Shown: piece after piece, positions 24,750 through 33,970 of the stretch
Layout of the letters: each line of letters starts with the position of its first letter
Numbering within the stretch: position 1 is the stretch's first letter
Assembly: GCF_003387355.1 (NCBI RefSeq)
Contig: NZ_QUNH01000002.1
Location: 537,606 to 601,605 of the forward strand
DNA length: 64,000 bases
Source: Winogradskyella sediminis
Lineage (GTDB): Bacteria > Bacteroidota > Bacteroidia > Flavobacteriales > Flavobacteriaceae
Direction of reading: 5' to 3'
Position numbers and translations under genes: made by a program
Notes under the pieces: generated by a model
Database searches by the model: none
What the model saw: the letters and a program-made list of their open reading frames with translations, nothing else
Told to the model about the DNA's origin: nothing

Positions 24750-26045
24750 CTAATTATTATAACTCACTTTCCAAATGGTATTACCAGAATCGTCATTAAC
24801 TAATAAATCACCAGCAGGTGTTACTGTAACACAGACAGGTCTTCCGTACACATCAGTGTCATTATTTTTAGCAATAAAACCGGTTAAAAAATCTTCTGGT
24901 TGTCCCGCGGGTTCACCGTTTTTAAAAGGAATGAAAACCACACGATATCCTGAAAGCACTGAACGATTCCATGACCCATGTTGTCCAACAAATATTCCAT
25001 TTTTATATTTAGCAGGAAAATTTCCTTGGTCATAAAACGTAAGCCCTAAAGACGCGGTGTGTGGTCCTACAGATACATCTGGAACAATCGCTCTTGCTAC
25101 CAGTTCTGGGGCTTCTCCTTTTAATCTTGGGTCTTCTATTGAGCCAAAATAGGAGTAAGGCCAGCCGTAAAAACCACCTTCTTTAACACTAGTTACATAA
25201 TCTGGCACAAGATTATCCCCAAGTTCATCGCGTTCATTTACTGCGGTCCATAATTCTCCATTAACAGGGTTCCAGTCCATACCAACAGGATTTCTAAGTC
25301 CGCTTGCATATATTTTTTCATTATTGCCGTTGAGGTCTACTTCTAATATGTTAGCTCGGCGCACTTCTTCATCCATGCCATATTCGCCTACATTACTAGC
25401 AGAACCTACAGAAATATAAATCTTATCTTTAGTTTTGTTGGTGATTATGTTTCTAGTCCAGTGATGGTTGTATCCTCCAGCCGGAAGATCTACAATCTTT
25501 TCGCCTTTTGAATGCTCTAAAGCAGTTTGGCCTATCTTATAAGGATATTTATAAAGTCCATCTGTATTTGCGACATAAAAATAGTTGTCAATAATTAGCA
25601 TTCCTAAAGGCTGTTTTAAATCTTTAAGAAAGGTGTTTCGCAACTCTATTTCTCCATCGTTATCTTTATCTCTTAAAAGTGTAATTAAACCAGCACTATC
25701 TTCCGTGTTAGCCTCACACACAAAATAATCTCCATTGGGTCCAATGTACGTCCAACGTGGATTCTGAAAGCCATCTGCAAACTTGGTTACCGTAAAACCA
25801 TGAGGTGCAACAGGCATTTTTCCTTCTGGCCAATCGACTAAATTATTTTCTTTGGTCACAGATTCTGTAGCGTAAGGTTTAGGAAGTACTAATGTTCCCA
25901 AAGCTGTCTGAACCGTATCTGCAGGTTTTTCAGCTATCATTTCTTTTTCATTTTCAGAAACGGTCATATTTTTCTTTCTCTCCGATTTACAAGATAATAT
26001 AGTCAACATACAGAGTGTAAGTAGTACGTGTTTTTGTAGTTTCAT
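24750..26045 (-). CDS. PQQ-dependent sugar (glucose/sorbosone) dehydrogenase lipoprotein
   Basis: From the ATG at 26045 the product is 431 residues with a lipobox (LTILSC, Cys near residue 19). It then shows a six-bladed beta-propeller of the soluble aldose dehydrogenase / sorbosone dehydrogenase family. Motifs include GLRNPVGMDWNPVNGELWTA, NERDELGDNLVPDY and VGQHGSWNRS. Such enzymes oxidise sugars or alcohols outside the cytoplasm with bound PQQ and Ca2+. An upstream in-frame ATG at 26129 would bury the signal peptide behind 28 residues, and a -7 promoter box lies between the two starts, so 26045 is preferred. It is the first gene of a likely operon with the receptor. Confidence 0.88.
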   Translation of the reverse strand: MKLQKHVLLTLCMLTILSCKSERKKNMTVSENEKEMIAEKPADTVQTALGTLVLPKPYATESVTKENNLVDWPEGKMPVAPHGFTVTKFADGFQNPRWTYIGPNGDYFVCEANTEDSAGLITLLRDKDNDGEIELRNTFLKDLKQPLGMLIIDNYFYVANTDGLYKYPYKIGQTALEHSKGEKIVDLPAGGYNHHWTRNIITNKTKDKIYISVGSASNVGEYGMDEEVRRANILEVDLNGNNEKIYASGLRNPVGMDWNPVNGELWTAVNERDELGDNLVPDYVTSVKEGGFYGWPYSYFGSIEDPRLKGEAPELVARAIVPDVSVGPHTASLGLTFYDQGNFPAKYKNGIFVGQHGSWNRSVLSGYRVVFIPFKNGEPAGQPEDFLTGFIAKNNDTDVYGRPVCVTVTPAGDLLVNDDSGNTIWKVSYNN

Positions 26046-26668
26046 AATTTGTGATTTTTCTATTGTTTCAAAATTAAAGCACGTACTGTTTTTGTTTAAC
26101 TCATTTGAAACGCATATAGACTCAAACACATATTTAATACAGGGTTAAAATCGTGTTTAAGTGGTTGATTAATAGTTTGTAGTCTGTTTTTAAAGTTGAA
26201 ATTTAATATGAAAACTGTATATCGAATGTTTTAAACTTTTATAACATTTTTTGGTATGATTGATGCTTGTCATTAAGCATGAAATTAAAACGAATCTACT
26301 TTTATCACTCTTAATAGTTGCCTTATGTAAACAAATGCAAAACGTTTCGGATGCCATCCAAATTGATATAGAGTTGGAGACATCCCTCAAAGTTTTAGGT
26401 AAAACAAAGTATTGGCTTCATCTATACATTAATGATGCCTTACAAGGTTTTTATGCATGAATCCTTAATCCATAAAGCGAAATAACGACGTATTCAGACT
26501 TATTTATCTACGTTATCTTCCTAGTTGAGTTATTTCTGAAATTTTATTTTACTAATATGGTTGTTAGTTTAATATACACTAGTTTTATAAAGTACGGTGT
26601 AAAATATGAAGCTCTTATTAACTAGTTCTTTATAAAAAAAATAGCAAGAGCTCCATTTTATAGCACCT
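26046..26668. other. Gene-poor intergenic region of about 620 bases
   Basis: Apart from the promoter box of the PQQ dehydrogenase at 26069-26076, I find no clear signal. A plus-strand reading frame from the ATG at 26263 to 26460 (65 codons) encodes a hydrophobic N-terminal stretch, but it resembles nothing I know. The region may hold a degenerate gene or an unrecognised small RNA, or it may be spacer. Confidence 0.4.
26069..26076 (-). promoter_or_regulatory. -7 element TAATTTTG for the PQQ dehydrogenase operon
   Basis: On the minus strand the box matches TAnnTTTG exactly and ends 23 bases before the ATG at 26045. This supports that start over the one at 26129. Confidence 0.5.
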
Positions 26669-29491
26669 CTAATTTAAAGGTATAACCTCACCAAACCCTA
26701 ACGTGTTTAATTTTTTTAATTGCGTTTCGGCATCACCAACAATAATATAAATCATTTGGTTAGGTCTTATATATTGATCAGCAAGTGCTTGGATGTCCTC
26801 TACCGTTAAATCCTTTACAACTGATTGACGTTGTTTAGCATAATCATTTGGATATCCATAATTGCTAATGCTACTAAGCATATTTAATTTAGAGCCTAAA
26901 GTTTCAAACGCACGTGCTCCACTTTTTAATGTAAACCCTTTTGTAATCTCTAAATCGGTTTCGTTATAATTTGGGCCATAATTTTCTAAAATGTCTTTTA
27001 TTAATGCCACAGATTCGAAAGTAACATTGGTACGTACAGAACTGGTAATTAAGAATTCACCTGTATTAGCGTCACCATCAAATCGAGAACGAATACCATA
27101 TGTATAACCTTTAGCTTCACGTAATTGCTGTGTTAATTGTGAAGCAAAACTACCACCACCTAAACGGTAATTCATTATAGAGGCTGCATAGTAATCTTTA
27201 TCGGTAGCTTTCAATGACGGATATCCAAAAGTAATTACCGATTGTTTAGCTCCAGGTACATCATAAAAATAGACTTTAGAAGCTTTTGGTGTTTTAACAA
27301 CTGGTAAGTTTGGAATCGTAACATCTTTGGAATCCCATTTGGTATTTATAGTTGTTAAAGCGTCTATAACTTCTTGTTCTGAAATAGCACCAACCACATG
27401 TAGATTTGTAAGCTTAGGCGTTAGTTTTTCGGTGTAGAAATTTTGCAAATCTGCTAGGCTAATAGCTTTAACAGATGTTTCTGTACCGCTATTGTTGTAA
27501 GCTAAAATGTTATTTTTACCGTAGACTTGCTTTGCAAATTCATTAGCTGCGATGCTATTTGGGTTTGCTTGCTGACGTTGAATACGGCTTACGGTGCTTT
27601 GTTTTAATAAATTAAATTCTTCTTCGTCCCAACGTGGTTCTAAAAGGATTTCCGTAACTAAGTCCATGGTCGCATCAAAATGTTTTGCTAAAGTGGTACC
27701 AGAAATGACCACACTATTATTTGTGGCATAACTGTAAATTTGAGCTCCTAAACTTTCAATAGCATTTTCTAAAGCCTCTGGTGTTTTATTTTTTGTGCCT
27801 TTAGTCATCAAATTAGCCATAAGGTTTGAAACACCAACTTTATTAATATTTTCTAGCAGTAAACCACCTTTTATTTCAAGTTCAAATTCTACTAATGGAA
27901 CTTCCGTATTTTCAATACCTAATACGTTAATGCCAGAATCTAAGGTGCGTTTCCATACTTTAGGAATAATTAAATCAGGACTTTTGCCATATTTAGGTTC
28001 TACAGATCTATCAAAACTGCTAGGTGTTTTTTCGTATTCTGCTACGAGGCTCGCATCAAAAGTGTCCTCAGCACCTTCAATTATTTTTTCTTCTGTAACC
28101 GTTGCAGGTTGTGAATTGTCTAAAATTAAATCCATTTGTCCTTTCGGAACAAAACTCGTAGCAATGAATTTTTTATCCTTGATGTAAGTCTTGTAAACAC
28201 GCATAACATCTTCTGGAGTTACGGCTAAAATATGCTTTACATCTTGATTTATAAAACCAGGATCTCCCGCAAAAATTTCATATTGCGCCAATTGAAACCC
28301 TTTACCTAACACACTAGATAATCCTCTGTAAAATGATGTTTCTTGCCCGGCTTTAATACGATCTAAATCGGTTTTTGAAATGCCATTCATTTCAAAATCT
28401 CTGAAACTTTCGTGTATTGCTTTAGCAACCGTGTTTAAATTCGTTTTATCGAAAGCGGTAACACTTAACATTAACTGTCCTGCAATTTCAGAAGAGTTCT
28501 GATACATGCTGACGTTGCTTGTTAACTGTTGGTCTTTTACTAAAACTTTATACAAAGGCGCTTTTTTTCCTTCTGATAAATATTGAGATAATACGGTTAG
28601 CGCATAGGTGTCTGGGTGATATTCATATACGGTTGGCCAAGTGTAGGTTAAACGAGGTGCACGTGCAAAATTATCTTCATAAAATAAGCGTTTAGAAGAT
28701 TTAAGCGTTACGGGTTGTTTTTTCATTTTAGGAACCTCTTCACCCCTTGGAATCTCATCAAAATATTTTTTAACCCAAATCTTGGTCTGTTCTACATCTA
28801 TGTCTCCAGCAATAGTTAAAGTAACATTATTGGGTACATACCAACGTCTGTAAAACTCTTTAACATCGTCTAATGTAGCATTTTGTAAATCTTCTAAAGA
28901 TCCAATGACTTCCCAGCTGTACGGATGACCTTCAGGATATAAATTACTATTTATAACACTAGAATTAAAACCATAGGGTTGATTGTCTACACGCTGACGT
29001 TTTTCATTTTTAACCACTTGTTTTTCTTTTGCTAAAACTGGTTCTGTTACTGTATTTATAAAATAACCGAGTTTATCTGCTTCTGCCCAAATCATTTTTT
29101 CTAATGCATCGATAGGTACGGTTTGAAAATAATTAGTGCGATCGCGACTTGTAGAACCATTTGCACCAGAACCTCCAATACGAGCACTCATTTGATCTAA
29201 ACCACCTTTTCCTAAATTTTCAGATTCTAAAAATAAAAGGTGCTCAAATAAATGTGCAAAACCTGTTCTGCCTGTTTTTTCTCGTGCCGATCCTACGTGT
29301 GCTGTTAAGGCTACAGCAGCTACAGGATCTGATTTATCAACGTGGAGTATCACTTGTAAACCATTATCTAAAGTAAATTTTTCGTACGCAACTTTAAATT
29401 CTGGAGTTGTTTCTTTTGTGGCGCTATCATTACAAGATAGTATTGTAAAAAGTACCAGCAAGATTAAAAGTGATGATTTAATGTTTTTCAT
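26669..29491 (-). CDS. M16 family zinc peptidase lipoprotein (pitrilysin/insulinase type)
   Basis: This 940-residue protein has a lipobox (Cys20). It contains two tandem M16 units of about 430 residues each. The first has the inverted zinc motif HLFEH (His80, Glu83, His84) with the downstream Glu in EKQVVKNEKRQ. The second half lacks the motif, as usual for the inactive chamber half. M16 enzymes cut unfolded peptides inside a closed chamber. As an envelope lipoprotein it probably degrades peptides or damaged proteins outside the cytoplasm. The next minus-strand gene upstream is also a peptidase. Confidence 0.94.
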   Translation of the reverse strand: MKNIKSSLLILLVLFTILSCNDSATKETTPEFKVAYEKFTLDNGLQVILHVDKSDPVAAVALTAHVGSAREKTGRTGFAHLFEHLLFLESENLGKGGLDQMSARIGGSGANGSTSRDRTNYFQTVPIDALEKMIWAEADKLGYFINTVTEPVLAKEKQVVKNEKRQRVDNQPYGFNSSVINSNLYPEGHPYSWEVIGSLEDLQNATLDDVKEFYRRWYVPNNVTLTIAGDIDVEQTKIWVKKYFDEIPRGEEVPKMKKQPVTLKSSKRLFYEDNFARAPRLTYTWPTVYEYHPDTYALTVLSQYLSEGKKAPLYKVLVKDQQLTSNVSMYQNSSEIAGQLMLSVTAFDKTNLNTVAKAIHESFRDFEMNGISKTDLDRIKAGQETSFYRGLSSVLGKGFQLAQYEIFAGDPGFINQDVKHILAVTPEDVMRVYKTYIKDKKFIATSFVPKGQMDLILDNSQPATVTEEKIIEGAEDTFDASLVAEYEKTPSSFDRSVEPKYGKSPDLIIPKVWKRTLDSGINVLGIENTEVPLVEFELEIKGGLLLENINKVGVSNLMANLMTKGTKNKTPEALENAIESLGAQIYSYATNNSVVISGTTLAKHFDATMDLVTEILLEPRWDEEEFNLLKQSTVSRIQRQQANPNSIAANEFAKQVYGKNNILAYNNSGTETSVKAISLADLQNFYTEKLTPKLTNLHVVGAISEQEVIDALTTINTKWDSKDVTIPNLPVVKTPKASKVYFYDVPGAKQSVITFGYPSLKATDKDYYAASIMNYRLGGGSFASQLTQQLREAKGYTYGIRSRFDGDANTGEFLITSSVRTNVTFESVALIKDILENYGPNYNETDLEITKGFTLKSGARAFETLGSKLNMLSSISNYGYPNDYAKQRQSVVKDLTVEDIQALADQYIRPNQMIYIIVGDAETQLKKLNTLGFGEVIPLN

Positions 29492-29606
29492 AATTATGTT
29501 TTTGAATGATGATGGTTGAGGTTATAATTGATTTAGTACGGTTGTTACTTCAGTCCTAGTGAGGAATTTGATAAAGCCTATTCACACGTTGTAATGTCAT
29601 TGGTTT

Positions 29607-32090
29607 CTATAATTCATACGTATTATTATTGACCATAAAAATAGAATTTACAAGAAATAGTTTTCCATTTTCCCAGAAACTTCTAAATAAAGTATTGTCT
29701 ACCATATAGATAAAACTACCATTACCAAAGCGTTCTTCACCAAATACTAATGTTTCATTTAATCCTTTTAATGCTGTTTGACCTGCAAAACCAGAATAGA
29801 CTTTAGTGTCTTTTAAGTAGGCAACATTGTAGCCACTTTCTAATAAATCATACGTAGTACTGCCTAATTTTAGGGTGAAATAATGGTCATCGTAACCAAA
29901 AGCCATGGGATGTGTGTTATCTACATTAGTCTTAAAAATGGCACCAGTAATTAATTTGTTGCTGTATTCGCGTTCGCGATCCGCATAGGGAGTGAGGTTG
30001 TCCTTTGTTTCAGAAAGATCTTCAAATGTTTTATATTTTAAGCTAAACCCATCTTTTCCTGCAAAGCTTCGCAATGCACCATCAATAGCGATCACTTTAC
30101 CACCTACACGAACCCAATCTTTAAGTTTATTCATATTATCATCCGATAAGACTTTTCTATAATTGCCACTAGGTAGAATAAGAACATTGTATCGGTTTAA
30201 ATTAATGCTTCCGAAATCATCTGTGTCAATGGAGGTTATAGGATAATGTAGTTGTTGTTCAAAGAAATGCCACACTTCGCCATAACTTAAAGAAGAAGTG
30301 CCTTCACCAGATAGAACGGCTATTTTTTGTTTGTTTACGAGTTTAATATCTGGCGACCCAATGTCTGGTGTTCTTTCTGAAAATCCTGAAGTGATTTGTA
30401 CTAAAGTCTGTGCATGTTTTTGAGTAATAGAATTTAATGTTGCTAAGAAGTTGGTAATGTGTTTGTTGTCGCCTTTTGTGATAATCAATGAACCGCGTTC
30501 AAATTTATGGCTATTAGACGTGAAGGGTTTTTCTGTGAACCTCACTTTAAAGTCGTTCTTTAACAATTCAGCTAAAAACTGTGCGTCGTCCATAGCATTC
30601 CATTTGCTTACATAACCGTAAGCCTCTGTTAAGGTCTGAAGCGCTTTTTTACGTAACAGTGTTTCACTGGGAATTGCACTGGTGCTCGCTATGGCTTCTA
30701 ATCCATACGCATATGGTAGTGACCATGCTGTAATATCGTAAGTTAAAGAATCCGAAAGTTTAGCGTTTGGTTCAAAAAGTGCTTTCACCATTTTGCCTTT
30801 AGGCTGGTTGGAGTGCACTACAATAGCATTGCTGTCAACGTTTAAAGTACCTTGTTTTCCTGTTGTATAATTTATACCAGAAACCTTAGAAGTTGTTGGG
30901 TTTTGATACGCTATTTGATGGGTGTCTAAAAGTGTTTTTAATTTTTCTATTTTGTCTTCGTTACCTTTTAAAACGTAACTTTTGTATTTTAGACTGTTGT
31001 TATCAAAGAACTTTGCAAACTCAGAATTTAATTTTTTAGCGTTTTTAGAAGCCATTTCTACTGTTGAAAGTCCAGTTGTGGTATGGTGTGTTAATCGGTC
31101 TATCAGAGTTAAAACGATGCCTTCATCATTTAGGATCCCTAATCCAGCCATACCATGTCCTCCTTGCTCATAGGTCATTCCCATGGCTCCCATAAATGTT
31201 GGGTAAGTGTCACCATAACTTGGGTAAAACAAATCGAATCGTTCTCTAGTAAAAAACAACCACCCTTCAGCATCAAAATAGGAAGCGTGATTTTTTCCAA
31301 TCTCGGTTTGAAAATCACGTTGCCAATCCGTAATCACTTCATGAAACGGTTCTGCCGCTGGAGCAAAATAATAAGGTTCATTAATACCTTGCTCATGAAA
31401 ATCCACATGAACATGTGGCATCCATTTGTTGTAAACTTCTAAACGTTGTTGTGTTTCTACTTGCGACGCCCAAACCCAGTCCCTATTTAAATCAAAAAGG
31501 TAATGGTTTGGTCGCCCTCCTGGCCATGGCTCATTATGTTCACTGGCTTGTCGGTCTATATCGTAAGGGAAACTTGCGGTTTCATTATACCAATTAATGT
31601 AGCGATCACGACCATCAGGATTCATAGAAGGATCTATAATTACAATTGTGTTTTTAAGAAATTCTTTCTTTTCGGTAAGCAGTTTAAAAGCAGTGAGCAT
31701 AGCTGCTTCTGAGCTAGACGCCTCATTACCATGTACATTGTAACTTAACCAAACTATAGCAATGTCGTTGTTTGTAGGTGCTCCTTGTAAAAGTCCTGTG
31801 TTTTTTAAATTATTTTCCCGAATAGTTTCGAGATTCTTAATATTATTTTCACTAGATATAAAAGCTAAATACAAATCTCTACGCTCGTTTGTTTTTCCGT
31901 AGGTCTTAAGTTTTACTTGGTTTGACGCTTGACTTTCTAAAGTTTTAAAATAAGCGACGACCTGGTGGTTTCTACTAAATTGTGTCCCTAAATCGTAACC
32001 TAAAAATTCGCTTGGTGACGAAACGGTTTGAGCAGTTGTTTGGAAAAAGCTACCTAAAACAACAATAAGAATTAAAACTAATTTTTGCAT
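29607..32090 (-). CDS. Secreted M14 family zinc carboxypeptidase
   Basis: This 827-residue protein has a signal peptide (about 1-20) and an M14 catalytic domain (about 40-330). The zinc site shows HGNEA (His120, Glu123), and PSMNPDGRDRY and HVDFHEQG follow. The C-terminal half holds a second alpha/beta (glutamine-amidotransferase-like) domain, with AVLSGEGTSS and VLILPSGNYRK, typical of long Bacteroidota M14 proteins. It hydrolyses C-terminal residues from peptides. Neither recognised T9SS tail type is visible. It lies 115 bases upstream of the M16 gene on the same strand. Confidence 0.92.
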   Translation of the reverse strand: MQKLVLILIVVLGSFFQTTAQTVSSPSEFLGYDLGTQFSRNHQVVAYFKTLESQASNQVKLKTYGKTNERRDLYLAFISSENNIKNLETIRENNLKNTGLLQGAPTNNDIAIVWLSYNVHGNEASSSEAAMLTAFKLLTEKKEFLKNTIVIIDPSMNPDGRDRYINWYNETASFPYDIDRQASEHNEPWPGGRPNHYLFDLNRDWVWASQVETQQRLEVYNKWMPHVHVDFHEQGINEPYYFAPAAEPFHEVITDWQRDFQTEIGKNHASYFDAEGWLFFTRERFDLFYPSYGDTYPTFMGAMGMTYEQGGHGMAGLGILNDEGIVLTLIDRLTHHTTTGLSTVEMASKNAKKLNSEFAKFFDNNSLKYKSYVLKGNEDKIEKLKTLLDTHQIAYQNPTTSKVSGINYTTGKQGTLNVDSNAIVVHSNQPKGKMVKALFEPNAKLSDSLTYDITAWSLPYAYGLEAIASTSAIPSETLLRKKALQTLTEAYGYVSKWNAMDDAQFLAELLKNDFKVRFTEKPFTSNSHKFERGSLIITKGDNKHITNFLATLNSITQKHAQTLVQITSGFSERTPDIGSPDIKLVNKQKIAVLSGEGTSSLSYGEVWHFFEQQLHYPITSIDTDDFGSINLNRYNVLILPSGNYRKVLSDDNMNKLKDWVRVGGKVIAIDGALRSFAGKDGFSLKYKTFEDLSETKDNLTPYADREREYSNKLITGAIFKTNVDNTHPMAFGYDDHYFTLKLGSTTYDLLESGYNVAYLKDTKVYSGFAGQTALKGLNETLVFGEERFGNGSFIYMVDNTLFRSFWENGKLFLVNSIFMVNNNTYEL

Positions 32091-32368
32091 TTAATATTTG
32101 TTTTGATTGAAAACGAACACGTTTAAATAATTTGTATTGTGTTGAAAATTAGATCTTTTGTGGCCAATTGAATTTTTTTTTGAGAAACATAGCAATGCTA
32201 AGCAACATAAAAAGTCGAAAATTGGAAGTTAAAGCGCAACTTTTTTAACTAATTCAAAATATTTAAATGTGTACGGCGAGTAAAGATAGTTAGTGAAATT
32301 GAATTAACTAAAAATTAGTAATTAAAATATTGAAGTGCCTTATATTTATGCCATAATTTAAGATTTGT

Positions 32369-33967
32369 ATGTCAACTGACCATATTCCGTTTAAGGAAAC
32401 CAATTATTTTTCGGATTTAATATGTGATTATCTTGCTGAAAAAGATGAGCTTAAGGAATTTTATCATCGTTTTCCAAAGTTGGAAAATTTTGAAGCACAG
32501 ATAAAAGAAAAGAAAGCGTCTTTTAACGCGCAGTCTAGAACTGTTTTAGTAGATAGCTTAAAAAATCAATATAAACATATTGAAACTTCAGAATTAACAG
32601 CTAGCCATATTGAAAGCTTAGCGGATGATAACACCTTTACAATTACAACAGGTCATCAGTTAAATTTGTTTACGGGTCCATTGTATTTTCTGTATAAAAT
32701 TATTTCAACAATAAATTTAGCAAAACAATTAAAAGCAACGTATCCAAATTACCATTTCGTTCCTATTTATTGGATGGCTTCAGAAGATCACGATTTTGAG
32801 GAAATAAATTATTTCAATTTTAAAGGAAAAAAAATACAATGGAATTCTGAACAAACCGGAGCTGTTGGGCATTTTAGCACTGATGGATTAGAAGCTGTTT
32901 TTAATGTGGTTTCATCTGAGTTTGGTGCCGGAAAACATGCCGAACAATTAAAAAAATGGTTTAAAGAAGCCTACTTAGGCCATACTAATTTGGCAGATGC
33001 GACTCGTTATTTAGCAAATGCATTATTTGGATCGCAAGGCTTGGTAATTTTAGATGCAGACGCTAAAGCTCTAAAAAACGAGTTTATTCCACAAATGACA
33101 ACCGAATTGCGCGATCAAACAGCTTTTAAAACTGTTTCGGAAACAAATTTGAAATTAGAAGACTTAGGTTTAAAGATTCAAGTGAACCCAAGAGAAATTA
33201 ATCTGTTTTACATCAATGATGGTATGCGAGAGCGCATTGTAGAACACGATGGTGTTTATTCGGTTTTAGAGACCAAAATACAGTGGAATGCGACCGAGTT
33301 AATAGAACATCTTAACGAATTTCCAGAACGATTTTCGCCTAACGTCATTATGCGACCTTTATACCAAGAGGTTATTTTACCAAACCTTTGTTACATTGGT
33401 GGAGGTGGAGAAATGATTTATTGGCTGCAATTAAAATCTAATTTTGAAGCGCAAAAAGTGGTTTTTCCTATTTTATTACTTCGTAATTCGGCTTTAATTA
33501 AATCTCAAAAACAAGCTTCAAAACTTGAAAGTTTACAAATTTCAAATCGCGATTTATTTTTAGATAGACATTCTTTTATTAATAAGAAAGTTCGAAATAT
33601 TTCAAATATAGATATTGATTTTTCTGAGCAAATTCAACATTTAAAAAAACAGTTTAAAGCACTTTTTGATTTAGCAGAACAAACGGATAAATCGTTTATA
33701 GGTGCTGTAGAAGCTCAAGAGGTAAAACAAATTAAAGGATTAAAACATCTTGAAAAACGCTTGTTGGTAGCACAAAAACGAAAATTAGCAGATCAAATAG
33801 AGCGCTGTACTGTACTACAAGAACAATTGTTTCCTGGTGAAAGTTTACAAGAACGAAACACAAATTTTTCAGAATTATACTTAGAATATGGAGATCAGTT
33901 AATTTTAGAACTTACTAAAGTTTTGCAACCGCTTAAAGGCGAATTTTTAATATTAAATTTAAAATAA
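32369..33967 (+). CDS. bshC: Bacillithiol biosynthesis cysteine-adding enzyme BshC
   Basis: This 532-residue enzyme matches BshC, which joins cysteine to glucosaminyl-malate in the last step of bacillithiol synthesis. Family marks visible are FTITTGHQLNLFTGPLYF near residue 88, the nucleotide-binding-like core with PIYWMASEDHDFEE, and a long coiled-coil C-terminal helix region (about 430-490). It shows that this organism uses bacillithiol as its low-molecular-weight thiol. A PLP decarboxylase gene starts three bases after its stop. Confidence 0.96.
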   Translation: MSTDHIPFKETNYFSDLICDYLAEKDELKEFYHRFPKLENFEAQIKEKKASFNAQSRTVLVDSLKNQYKHIETSELTASHIESLADDNTFTITTGHQLNLFTGPLYFLYKIISTINLAKQLKATYPNYHFVPIYWMASEDHDFEEINYFNFKGKKIQWNSEQTGAVGHFSTDGLEAVFNVVSSEFGAGKHAEQLKKWFKEAYLGHTNLADATRYLANALFGSQGLVILDADAKALKNEFIPQMTTELRDQTAFKTVSETNLKLEDLGLKIQVNPREINLFYINDGMRERIVEHDGVYSVLETKIQWNATELIEHLNEFPERFSPNVIMRPLYQEVILPNLCYIGGGGEMIYWLQLKSNFEAQKVVFPILLLRNSALIKSQKQASKLESLQISNRDLFLDRHSFINKKVRNISNIDIDFSEQIQHLKKQFKALFDLAEQTDKSFIGAVEAQEVKQIKGLKHLEKRLLVAQKRKLADQIERCTVLQEQLFPGESLQERNTNFSELYLEYGDQLILELTKVLQPLKGEFLILNLK

Positions 33968-33970
33968 TTA

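Noticed and set aside
26046..26129. Upstream ATG for the PQQ dehydrogenase
   Set aside because: It would place 28 residues before a clear lipoprotein signal peptide, and a -7 box lies inside this segment.
26263..26460. Possible small gene on the plus strand
   Set aside because: It has no recognisable family, no promoter box and no supporting context; I describe it only as part of the intergenic region.
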